A DNA stretch of 64,000 bases, taken from JAENVU01 sp038250905 (GTDB lineage Bacteria; Actinomycetota; Acidimicrobiia; IMCC26256; JAENVU01). The stretch covers positions 25,231 through 89,230 of the forward strand of contig JBBSBV010000018.1 in assembly GCA_038250905.1 (NCBI GenBank), given 5' to 3'. The notes beneath the pieces are model-generated. The model did no database searches and had not been told where the DNA came from. It worked only from the letters and a program-made list of their open reading frames with translations. Position numbers and translations under genes: made by a program. How positions within the stretch are numbered: the stretch's first letter is position 1; each line of letters opens with the position of its first letter. Below, piece after piece: positions 33,590-42,700 of the stretch.

Positions 33590-35094
33590 CGGCCGCTTCG
33601 CCGCCGGGGCGCGGGAGTGGTGGGCGCCTTCTTTGCCGCGGCCTTCTTGGCGGCCGGTCTGGCCACCGCCTTCTTGGCGACGGCCTTCTTGGCGACGGCC
33701 TTTTTCGCGACGGCCTTTTTCGCGACGGCCTTTTTCGCGACGGCCTTTTTCGCGACGGTCTTCTTCGCGACTGCTTTCTGCGGCCCGGGCTGCTTCGTCA
33801 CGGGCTTCGGCGGCTGCTTGGCCGTCCGCTTGGCCGGAGCCTTCGCCGCCGTGCCCTTGGCCGGGGCGACCTGCTTGGTCACCGACTTCTTCACGACGGC
33901 CTGCTTCGCCGCGGTCTTCTTGGTGGGCACGGTCGGCTTCGCCGCCACCTTCTTCGCCGCCACCTTCTTCGCCCCGGTCTTCTTGGCCGGTTTCGCGGCC
34001 GACTTCGCCGGTGTCGGACCGTTCGCCGTCCCGGCTCGGCGCGGCCGCGGGGGTGCGGGGATCGGGCCCGGCTCGAACGTACCGGGTCCGCCGGACGCGG
34101 TCGCCTTCTTGGCCGGCGCGGTGGTCTTCGCCGGTCGGGTCGCGGGGCGGCCCGGGCGGGTCGACGCCCGGCGTGGCCGACTCGTCTTCACGTCCGCCTC
34201 GACCGTCTCGTCGCTCGGGGTGCCCGCGATCTTCTCGAATCCGGGCAGAGCCAACTCGATCCCGCGCCGGGGCGCGTCGACTGCCTGTACCACGAAGGTT
34301 CGGGCCTCACCCCGAGTGAGCACGTCACGCGCCTTCGACGGACGCGGCTCGCCCATCGCGGCGATCGGCACGTAGCAACGCACGTCGCCGACGATCACGA
34401 ACGCGCCGTGGGACGAGAACGCGTCGACGATGCCCTCGACCTGTGAGCCGAGGCGGTGGTCGATCACGAACTGCAGGAACGGCGCCGGCTGGTTCACGGC
34501 TTCGGGTTCGGAGTTCGGGGTGGTCTCGGTGGACCCGTTGCGACCGCCTCGCCGCCGCCGCCGACCGGTGGTGCTGCTCATCACGTCGGCGGTCGCCTCG
34601 GCGATGGCATCGCGCACCTGGTCCTCGTCGCGCGCTTCCTTCTTGGCGCGTTGCGTGGTCTTGCGGCTCACGATCCCGCGCACCGGCCGCCGCAGCGAGA
34701 AGATCCACCCCACGCCCGGAACCGGCTTCCCGCCGATGAGCCGGCCCGGCTCGAACAGCCACGTGTACTCGGCGTGGAACTCTTGGAAGGAGTCGTTCGA
34801 CACGACGGTCGCGTTGGTGCGGTTCGCGATCTGGAGCAGGAATCCGTCGCCGCGGCCCACGGCGCCCGCCGGGGGCGAGACGACCTCGGTCGCGATCTCG
34901 GCCTTGGCGAACGCGGCCCGTTCCGACGGGTCGATACGGTGCTCGAAGCTCGCGTCGACCACCACCGTCACGGTCGTGCCGGGGTGCTCGCCGCGGAACG
35001 CGTCGACCGCCTCGCGCAGCTGCGTCAGGCTCGGTTCGGTCCGCCCCTCGGTGGCCAGGTTCGAGCCGTCGATGACGAAGTGGTCGGCCATCAT
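33586..35094 (-). CDS. NYN (Zc3h12a-like) nuclease with S1-like domain and histone-H1-like tail
   Basis: This 502-residue protein has an N-terminal PIN/NYN-like domain. It contains FVIDGSNLATEG (Asp9 as first metal ligand), TVVVDASFEH, GRGDGFLLQIA and ATVVSNDSFQEF, the acidic pattern of Zc3h12a-type ribonucleases. A basic linker with RRRRRGGRNG follows. Next comes an S1-like RNA-binding segment (LGSQVEGIVDAFSSHGAFVIVG...YVPIAAMG). The last roughly 190 residues are a Lys/Ala/Pro tail with about seven KKAVA pentads, like histone H1 or mycobacterial HU/Lsr2-type tails. The ATG at 35094 follows GGAG. It lies 34 bases behind an acyl-CoA synthetase and overlaps the rhodanese start. A nucleoid- or RNA-associated nuclease is inferred. 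Confidence 0.8.
   Translation of the reverse strand: MMADHFVIDGSNLATEGRTEPSLTQLREAVDAFRGEHPGTTVTVVVDASFEHRIDPSERAAFAKAEIATEVVSPPAGAVGRGDGFLLQIANRTNATVVSNDSFQEFHAEYTWLFEPGRLIGGKPVPGVGWIFSLRRPVRGIVSRKTTQRAKKEARDEDQVRDAIAEATADVMSSTTGRRRRRGGRNGSTETTPNSEPEAVNQPAPFLQFVIDHRLGSQVEGIVDAFSSHGAFVIVGDVRCYVPIAAMGEPRPSKARDVLTRGEARTFVVQAVDAPRRGIELALPGFEKIAGTPSDETVEADVKTSRPRRASTRPGRPATRPAKTTAPAKKATASGGPGTFEPGPIPAPPRPRRAGTANGPTPAKSAAKPAKKTGAKKVAAKKVAAKPTVPTKKTAAKQAVVKKSVTKQVAPAKGTAAKAPAKRTAKQPPKPVTKQPGPQKAVAKKTVAKKAVAKKAVAKKAVAKKAVAKKAVAKKAVARPAAKKAAAKKAPTTPAPRRRSGR
33669..33770 (-). repeat. 15-bp tandem repeats encoding KKAVA pentads
   Basis: About seven consecutive 15-base units of the type CTTTTTCGCGACGGC, with slight variants, encode Lys-Lys-Ala-Val-Ala in the basic tail of the nuclease. 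Several units are identical, which suggests recent slippage or expansion, and copy number may vary between strains. Confidence 0.85.
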
Positions 35095-35128
35095 CGAGGG
35101 CTCCAGTGGTTCGGTCGTCGCGGGGTCT

Positions 35129-36700
35129 TCACGCTTGCATCTCCAGACGGTCCGCAGCCATGGCGCGGAGCAGCTTGTAGTCGGCTTTGCCATTCGGCGC
35201 GCGGTGCATCGTCTCGAGCACCACGACGCGCTTCGGTGTCTTGTACCCCGCAAGGCCCTCGGACTTGCAGTGGGCGCGCACGGCCTTCTCGTCCACGGCG
35301 TCGCGGGTGACCACCATCGCCACCACCATCTCGCCGAACCGAGGGTCGGGGAGACCGACCACGACGCAGTCGTCGACCGCGGCGTGACGGCGGATCACCA
35401 ACTCGACCTCTTCGGGGTACACCTTCTCACCGCCGGTGTTGACGGTGGCGGACCCGCGCCCCAGGAGGCGGATCGTGCCGTCGGGATCGACGGTCGCGTA
35501 GTCACCCGGGATGGAGTACCGCACCCCGTTCACGGTGCGGAATGTCTTCGCAGTCTTCTCGGGGTCCTTGTAGTAGCCGAGCGGGATACGGCCACCGACG
35601 CCGACCATACCGACCTCGGTGCTGCCGGGCTCGACCTCGCGGCCGTCGTCGGTGAGGACCCGGACCCGCTCGTTCACCGCGAATCGCGCCGCGGCGATCT
35701 CCTTGTCCTCGGCGCGGGCGGCCGAGCGCGACATGAGGCCCTCGGACGCGCCGAGTGAGTCGAGCAACGTGATGGTCGCGAGGTGCCCGAGCAGGGCGCG
35801 CTTGACCTCCGGGCTCCAGGTGACCCCGCTCGACGTGATGGCGCGCAGCGATTCGAGTGACCACCGCCCGCGCTCGGCGTCGAGGGCGTCGAGCAGCGGC
35901 CGGGCGAACGCGTCTCCCACGATCGTGAGTACCGCGACCGCGTTGCGGTCGACCTCGTCCCAGATCCGCACGGGATCGAGGCCCATCTCGTCGATGAGCA
36001 CGACGGTCCCCCCGCCCGCCAACGTCGAGAGGGTGATGAACAACCCGGTGCCGTGCATCAGGGGGCAGGCCGGCAGGGTGGTGGCCGCGCGCTTGCCGGC
36101 CCGGACCGCGAGGAGCGGATCGGGCGGCTCGGTCCCGGGCCGGCCCATCTGCCAGAGCGCCACGTAGAGATCGTCGTTGCGCCACATGACGCCCTTGGGC
36201 ATGCCGGTGGTACCGCCGGTGTACAGGAAGATCAGGTCGTCGCCGTTGGGCCGATGCGCGGATTCGATCCGAGGCCCGGCGACGGCCGCGTCGTAGTCGG
36301 CGCCGAGTTCGAGGATCGCGGGACGGGGCCCGTCGAGCCGCGCGACCGCGGCCCGGACCGTCTCGGCGAACCGGGCCTCGGTGACGACGGACAACGCGTC
36401 AGCGTCGGCCAGGAGGTAGCGGGTCTCCTCCACGCCGTAGCGGAAGTTGACGTTGACCGGGATCGCGCCGAGCTTCAGCGCGGCGTAGAAGGTCTCGAGG
36501 TACTCGCAGGAGTTCACGAGATCGATGGCCACCGTGGTCCCGGGCGTGACGCCGGCCGAGGCCAGATGGCCGGCGAGCCGGGCGGCCCGATCCTCGAGGT
36601 CGGCGTACGTGCGGATCTGGTCACTGCAGACGACGGCGATGCGGTCCGGCGCCTCCTCGGCGACCGAGTCCCACACCGTGGCGAAGTTCCATCCGGACAT
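35129..36700 (-). CDS. AMP-forming acyl-CoA synthetase (FadD19-like), second copy
   Basis: This 523-residue paralogue of the 756-2375 gene starts with the same SGWNFATVWDS-type N-terminus. It carries the P-loop YTGGTTGMPKGVMWR (160-174), GDYATVDPDGTIRLLGRGS, the hinge and NTGGEKVYPEEVE. The catalytic lysine is in APNGKADYK near the C-terminus. It should form acyl-CoA from a carboxylic acid, ATP and CoA. ATG 36700 is the natural family start although its SD is weak. It heads a leftward operon with the nuclease and rhodanese genes and is divergent from a VOC protein. Confidence 0.9.
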   Translation of the reverse strand: MSGWNFATVWDSVAEEAPDRIAVVCSDQIRTYADLEDRAARLAGHLASAGVTPGTTVAIDLVNSCEYLETFYAALKLGAIPVNVNFRYGVEETRYLLADADALSVVTEARFAETVRAAVARLDGPRPAILELGADYDAAVAGPRIESAHRPNGDDLIFLYTGGTTGMPKGVMWRNDDLYVALWQMGRPGTEPPDPLLAVRAGKRAATTLPACPLMHGTGLFITLSTLAGGGTVVLIDEMGLDPVRIWDEVDRNAVAVLTIVGDAFARPLLDALDAERGRWSLESLRAITSSGVTWSPEVKRALLGHLATITLLDSLGASEGLMSRSAARAEDKEIAAARFAVNERVRVLTDDGREVEPGSTEVGMVGVGGRIPLGYYKDPEKTAKTFRTVNGVRYSIPGDYATVDPDGTIRLLGRGSATVNTGGEKVYPEEVELVIRRHAAVDDCVVVGLPDPRFGEMVVAMVVTRDAVDEKAVRAHCKSEGLAGYKTPKRVVVLETMHRAPNGKADYKLLRAMAADRLEMQA

Positions 36701-36796
36701 TCGGCGCAGGCTACAGGTGCCTGTCGGCGACCCCGCATGCCGACCCGGTCCTGCGCGCCCTTCCTCGGGCCGGAATCGGGGAGGTAAGTTCGGCCC

Positions 36797-37279
36797 ATGA
36801 GCACCGAGTTCGACGAACGTGCCGCGGCCTGGACCGCGCTGGTCCAACCGGTCGAGGGTCGCCCGCCGTCCACCGCGAGGGGCGTGCACCACGCCGCGTT
36901 CATCTGCTCCGACGTCGGGCGGACGATCGCCTTCTACCAGGATCTCCTCGGTTTCCCGCTCGTCGAACTCTTCGAGAACCGCGATTATCCGGCCAGCGCC
37001 CATCTCTTCTTCGACATCGGGAACGGCAACCTGCTCGCCTTCTTCGACTTCCCTGGTCACGAGCACCCCGAGTTCCACGAGACGCTCGGCGGCGTGCAGC
37101 ACCTGGCGATCTCGATGGCCCCCGAGAACTTCGCGAGGCTCAAGGTCCATCTCGTGGCCGAGGGGATCGAGTTCCGCGGGCCCGACCTCGGCGTCGAGAA
37201 CTCGGTCTACCTGCGCGATCCCGACGGCCTCCAGATCGAGATCTGCACCGCCCCGCTGATGAACACCGAGTTTGATTGA
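36797..37279 (+). CDS. VOC-superfamily (glyoxalase/dioxygenase-like) protein
   Basis: This 160-residue vicinal-oxygen-chelate protein has the metal-ligand pattern VHHAAFICSDVGRTIAFYQDLLGFPLVE, VQHLAISM and YLRDPDGLQIEIC. The two beta-alpha-beta-beta-beta modules are complete, with His and Glu ligands near the usual places. Members include glyoxalase, epimerase and ring-cleavage dioxygenases. The exact reaction is unclear. Divergent placement from the acyl-CoA synthetase may reflect a shared degradative pathway. Confidence 0.87.
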   Translation: MSTEFDERAAAWTALVQPVEGRPPSTARGVHHAAFICSDVGRTIAFYQDLLGFPLVELFENRDYPASAHLFFDIGNGNLLAFFDFPGHEHPEFHETLGGVQHLAISMAPENFARLKVHLVAEGIEFRGPDLGVENSVYLRDPDGLQIEICTAPLMNTEFD

Positions 37280-37317
37280 GTAGCCCCAGCCAGCCCAGCC
37301 CAGCCCGGCGCGCGCCC

Positions 37318-37342
37318 GAGCCGGGAGCTTGCGGAGGCGAGC
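37318..37342 (-). repeat. Dispersed intergenic repeat, partial copy C
   Basis: GAGCCGGGAGCTTGCGGAGGCGAGC matches 30511-30534 with one inserted G. It represents only the distal end of the 77-bp element and lies in the gap between the VOC gene and the DUF11-type gene. Confidence 0.6.
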
Positions 37343-37417
37343 AGCACCCGAAATGCCGGGGTATTGCTCCCGTTCGCGGCAGTCGGTAGCCTCCGGGCAG
37401 GCAGAAGGGGTCTGGGA

Positions 37418-39724
37418 ATGAAATCAATACGTATTCGCGGCTTTGTCGCCGTGCTCAGTGCTGTGTCCGCCTTGGGCGGAATGGCGGCGTTCGATGCGGT
37501 ACCGGCAGGGGCGGCGTCGATCACGAGTCCGGGACCGCTCACCGAGGTGGGCGTGGGCACGACGCTGAACTGCTCGGCCAACCATGCCGGCGACACGGCC
37601 GGGGAGTTCTACGGGGGTACCTCCTGTGGCACGTTCCTCAGCGTCGACGGAACGCTGTTCGGCCCCTTCCTCGGCACCGGCTACACGCCAGTGAGTCAGA
37701 CCGGCCCGACCGGCACCGGCACCAATGCGGACCCGTTCAAGATCGTGACCGTGGTCGACGCCGGCACCTCCGGGATCCGACTCACCCAGACCGACACCTA
37801 CACCACGGGACTCGAGTCGTTCCGTACCGATGTGGAGGTGGCGAACTCGTCGGGGACCGCCAAGGCGGTTCGGCTCTACCGGGCCGCTGACTGTTACCTC
37901 CAGAACTCCGACTCCGGGTATGGCGCGGTCGACGCCACCAGCGGCGCCGTGGCCTGCACCACCGGCACCGAGTCGGGCGCGCGCATCGAGCAGTGGTTCC
38001 CGATCACGTCGGGGAGCCACTACTACGAGAGCTTCTACAACTCCATCTACAGCCAGGTCACCGCGCAGGCCGCCTTCCCTGACACGTGTGACTGCGGCAC
38101 CCTGCAGGACAACGGCGCCGGACTGAGCTGGGACGCGACGGTCGGCAGCGCGTCGACCAAGACGTTCTCGTCCTTCATCACCTTCAGCCCACTCGGCATC
38201 CTCCCGCTCTCGATGTCGATCGCACCCGACGCGGCGAGCGTCGCGTCCGGTGGATCCGCCGGGTACACGATTTCGGTGCAGAACCCGAACGCCACTGCGG
38301 TCTCGCTGTCGTCGCTCTCGGACGTGCTGCCGGCGACGTTCTCGTACAACTCGGGTTCGTCGACCGGGCTCACGACCGCGAACCCGACCGTCGGGAGCGG
38401 GAACACCCTGACCTGGGCCGGGCCACTGTCGGTTCCGGGTGCCGGTTCGGCGACATTGCACTTCACCGCGAACGTGGGGACCACCACGGGCACCTTCACG
38501 AGTTCGGCCAGTGCCACCAACGACGGTGGTTACACGATCGCCCCCACCGGTCCGGATGCCCCAGTCATGGTCACCGGCACCACGATCTTCCCGATCGTCG
38601 CGAACCTGGCCCCGGTGTCGGGGAACGCGACCGTCGGCACCGACCAGAACTTCACCGTCACCGGGACTCGGAACGCGGTCCCGACCGCCGGGCTGTCGGT
38701 CCTCTTCGTCGTCCTCTCGGGTCCGGACGCCGGCTTCGTGGCCGGGGGCACCACGAACGGTTCGGGGCAGGCGACGTTCACCGTGCACGGCGCCGCCGCC
38801 GGTACCGACGTCGCCCGGGCCGGGGTGGCCGACGGGTCGACCTCGACCGCCACCAACGACTCCACGATCACGTGGCAGCCGGTGGCCACCCCGGGGCTCC
38901 AGGTCTCGGGGGTGGCCGTTCCTGCCGTGATCACGGCCGGGAGCGCGGGGCTGGTCCACTTCGACATCACCAACACCGGCCCGGCCACGGTCCACGGTGT
39001 CTTCGCCGGGGTGACCGGCCCGGCGGGCGCGACACCGATCTCCATCAAGCCGACCCGGGGAGGCTGCAGCGGGTTCTCCGGCACCTCGAGCATCTGCCTG
39101 TTCGGCGACCTCGTGAGCGGGGGGGTGATCGGCCTCGACGTCACGATGCAGAGTCCCACGGGCGCGTCGGGTGCGTTCGCCACCTCGATCGTGGTCCTGT
39201 CCGACAGTGCCGCACCGGTGAACGACCAGTCCGGCCCGAGCGTGGCGGCCGCGGCTCCGGGCACGGCCGCCGGCTACGTCCCGCCGGGCGGCACGATCTC
39301 CACGGGAACCACCGCGACGCCCTCCGACCCCACGGTCGCCTCGCTGCGGCTGCCCAACTCCGGCGCCGGCGCCCCCATCGAACTGCGGGCCGAGACCACT
39401 GGTGTCACCACCTTCTGTGCAGGCCAACCGTGCTCGGGGAAGATCCTGTTCCTGTCGCCGTTCACGGGGTACACGAACCCGCGCTCGCCGGCCCGGCTCA
39501 CGATCACGTGGGACAAGACCGTCGCCGGCAACGGCACCCGGTCGAAGCTCTACGTGCAGAAGCAGGTCGACGGGCCGATCGTCGAGGTCCCGATGTGCAA
39601 CAACACCTCGAAGCACATCGCCATCCCGTCGCCGTGCATCCACGAGAAGGAAACGATCTCCGGCGGCGACGTCCGGTTCGAGATCGTGTTGCTGTCCGGC
39701 GACCCGAGGTTCGCCCGCCGGTAA
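37418..39724 (+). CDS. Large secreted protein with DUF11-like repeats
   Basis: This 768-residue exported protein has a signal peptide ending near VPAGAAS. The N-terminal part of about 250 residues has several cysteines (DTCDCGTLQ among them). A DUF11-type domain follows (ASGGSAGYTISVQNP then VLPATFSYNSGS). Next come a Big-like Ig domain (GNATVGTDQNFTVTGT) and a second CARDB/DUF11-like domain, and the protein ends in a cysteine-containing domain. Such proteins are usually surface-exposed adhesins or matrix components. ATG 37418 follows AAGGGG. There is no sortase motif or C-terminal anchor, so it is probably released or cell-wall associated. It converges on the cyclase gene with only 33 bases between. 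Confidence 0.82.
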   Translation: MKSIRIRGFVAVLSAVSALGGMAAFDAVPAGAASITSPGPLTEVGVGTTLNCSANHAGDTAGEFYGGTSCGTFLSVDGTLFGPFLGTGYTPVSQTGPTGTGTNADPFKIVTVVDAGTSGIRLTQTDTYTTGLESFRTDVEVANSSGTAKAVRLYRAADCYLQNSDSGYGAVDATSGAVACTTGTESGARIEQWFPITSGSHYYESFYNSIYSQVTAQAAFPDTCDCGTLQDNGAGLSWDATVGSASTKTFSSFITFSPLGILPLSMSIAPDAASVASGGSAGYTISVQNPNATAVSLSSLSDVLPATFSYNSGSSTGLTTANPTVGSGNTLTWAGPLSVPGAGSATLHFTANVGTTTGTFTSSASATNDGGYTIAPTGPDAPVMVTGTTIFPIVANLAPVSGNATVGTDQNFTVTGTRNAVPTAGLSVLFVVLSGPDAGFVAGGTTNGSGQATFTVHGAAAGTDVARAGVADGSTSTATNDSTITWQPVATPGLQVSGVAVPAVITAGSAGLVHFDITNTGPATVHGVFAGVTGPAGATPISIKPTRGGCSGFSGTSSICLFGDLVSGGVIGLDVTMQSPTGASGAFATSIVVLSDSAAPVNDQSGPSVAAAAPGTAAGYVPPGGTISTGTTATPSDPTVASLRLPNSGAGAPIELRAETTGVTTFCAGQPCSGKILFLSPFTGYTNPRSPARLTITWDKTVAGNGTRSKLYVQKQVDGPIVEVPMCNNTSKHIAIPSPCIHEKETISGGDVRFEIVLLSGDPRFARR

Positions 39725-39757
39725 TCGGAGTCGCGGATCGTTGGTACTCGGAGTCGG

Positions 39758-42700
39758 CTATCGGCGGGCGCCGAATGGCGTGACGATCACCCCGAGGCGG
39801 TCGAAGATCTCCTCGGCGGCGAGGCGGTGTTCTGCGGCGACGACCTCGTTGCCGGCGCGCTGTTCGACCTCGGCGAGCACGACCAGGGACCGCGCGATCT
39901 CGAACGACGCGTCGCGGGCGTGGGCGTCGTCGAGCGCACCGGTGACCGCCTGACGGGCCCCCTCGTCGTCACCCGCCGCGAGCAGGGCCTCGGCCCGGAT
40001 CCGCAGCAAGGGCCCGTGGTCGACGACGCTGCCGAGCGCGAGGTCGCGCCGCAACGCCGAACTCGCGGATTCCATGGCCGCGGCCGGTTGGCCGGCGAGC
40101 AGCAGGCATTCGGCCGTTCGGATCTCGACCTCGACCGCGTCCGAGTCGGCCCCGATCGCGTCGAGTTCGGCGGCCGCCCGCTCGAACGTCGCGAGGGCAT
40201 CGTCGAACCGACCGCGCGCGGCCGCGACCCGGCCGAGGTACATCTGGGCGACGGGCGCGCCGCTGCGGTAGTCGGCCGCCCGCCACGCCCGACTGACCTC
40301 GAGGAAGTGCTGCTCCGCCTCGTCGATGTGTCCCTGGTCGATCAGCACCTCGCCGATGTTGAGGGTCCCCATGGCGGCGTCGACCGCGTTCCCGGTGAGC
40401 ACCCGGAGGGACCGGGCGCGTTCGTACAGATCGACCGCTTCACTCCAGCGGCCGTCGTAGTAGGCGAAGCCCCCGAGGTTGTTCAGCACCTGTGCCTGAC
40501 CGGAGAGATCGCCCAGTTCGGTGTAGAGCGCGAGCGCCCGCTCGGAGTGGACCGCGAGGTCGCCGCGGCCGACCGAGACGTACGCCCAGTCGAGGGTCGA
40601 GCGGGCCTGGGCCTCGGTGGCGGCATCGCCGATCGCGACGGCCGCCGCGATCGCCGCGAGACACTCGGTGACCGCCTCCGCCGACCGGCCCTGGGCCTGG
40701 CGCACGGTCGCGTACCAGGCGCGCAGTTGCACCCGGATGCGTTGGGCTGCGGTCGTCTCGTCGGCCTCCAGCACCTTGAGCCCACGCCGCACCGCGCGGA
40801 CCGCTTCGGAGGCGCGGCCGACCCGGTCGGCGATCCAAGCCTCCTTGAGCAGGATCTGTGCGATCCGGGCGTGGTCCTCGCCGCGCAGCCGCCGGCTGGT
40901 CCGGTACGCACGCCGCGCTTCGTCGTAGACGCCCGCCCGTTCGCGGACGTCACCGAGTTGCTCCCACACCTCGGCCAGGTCGGCGGCGTACACGTCGGCG
41001 CCGCGTCGCGCGGCATTGATCGCGCGCTCGAGGAGTTCGGCTGCCTCGGAGTTCGCGTACTTCGCGATGGCGCGGTTCGACGCGACCCGCGCGAACCGCC
41101 ACGCGTCGTCGAACCGTTGGGCGTGCAGGTAGTGGAGCGAGAGCAGTTCGGCCTCCGCCTCGGCGCCGTCGCCGAGCGGACCGGCGATCGCGTCGCCCGC
41201 ACGCGCGTGCAACTCGCGACGGCGGCGATAGGGGAGCTCCTGGTACGCGGCGTCTCGTACCAGCGCGTGGCGGAACCGGAGTGCGCCCGGGCCGGTGAAC
41301 GTCAGGATGCCCTTCAGCTCCTCCCAGACGTCGTGTTCGGGCGGGGGAAGCTCGTCGGCGATCAGCGCGGCGAGTTCGTCGAGGAGGAAGCTCTGTCCGA
41401 GCACCGAGGCCACCCGCACGAGCGTGCGGAGCTCCGGATGGAGCCGGTCGATCTGGGCCGTGACCAGCGCGTCGACCGTATCGGGGAGGGTCGCGACGTC
41501 GCCGCCGGCCCGCAGGGTCTCGAGGAGCTCCTCGAGGAACAGTGGATTACCCGCGGCGCGGTCGGCGAGCAGCGCGATGTCGTCGGCGCGGAGTGGGGCC
41601 GAGTCGGTGGCGGCGATGAGGGCGTTCACGGCATCGGCAGTGGTGAGCGGGGTGAGGGTGAGCGACCGGGTGTGGTCGCGGTCGACGAGGTGGTACCCGG
41701 TGTCGTCGGCGCGGCGGGTCGTGCAGACGAGCGCGGAACGTTCGGGGATGGCGCGGATGATGCGGTCGAGAACCGCGATCGACGCGTCGTCCATCCAGTG
41801 CGCGTCCTCGAAGACCACCATCACCGATTCGGGCAGCGCGGCGTTCAGGAACGTCGCGGTCAGCTCCCGAACCTTGTCGGGGATGAACTCGGGCGCGATC
41901 GCCTCCACCTCGGGGGTGGGCGGGAGGTCGAGGTCGAGGGGCACACCGAGGAGCGGGATCCACGGTTCCAGCTCGGGGCAGTGCCACGCCACCGCGGCTC
42001 GGAGGGCGGTGGCAACCGCGGCGCGATCGGCGGTCGGCGGCTGGGCGAGCACGTCGTGCAGCAGCCACCAGAATGTCGCGTACGGGGTCGTCGCCTCGTA
42101 GGGGTCGCACATCACCGTGAGCTGCGGGAGGTCGTGTCCGCGCGTGCGGAGTTCCTCGGTGAGCCGGCTCTTGCCCATCCCGGCCGGACCGACGAGTTCG
42201 ATCGCCCGCCCGGCACCGCCCCGGACGGCGGCCAGGCACTCGTCGAAGACGGCGAGTTCGGTGTCGCGGCCGACGAGGGGGAGCGTGACAGCAGTACGGG
42301 TCTCACGCCGATGGGTCGATCCGAGGGTCGACGCGACCACGGGTGCGCGCTTGCCCTTGACCATGAAGGGTTCGAGCGGGGTGGTGAAGAACTGGGTGCG
42401 GGCCGGGTTGAGGATCTCCGGACTCGCGACGATCTCACCCGGCGCGGCCTTCGCCATGAGCCGCGCGGTCAGGTTGACGGTGTCGCCCATGATCGTGAAC
42501 GTCCGACGGTATGGAGGCCCGACTTCTCCGGCGAAGACCGGACCGCGGTGCACCCCGATGCGCAACGGCAGGGCGAGGGGGGTATCTGCGATTCGGCGTA
42601 CGGCGCCGAGCAGCGCGTCGACGTCCTGCCCGGTCGATGCCGGTACGCCCGACGCGAGGATGATCTTCCCGCCGTCGTGGTCGACATCCGAGGCGAGGAA

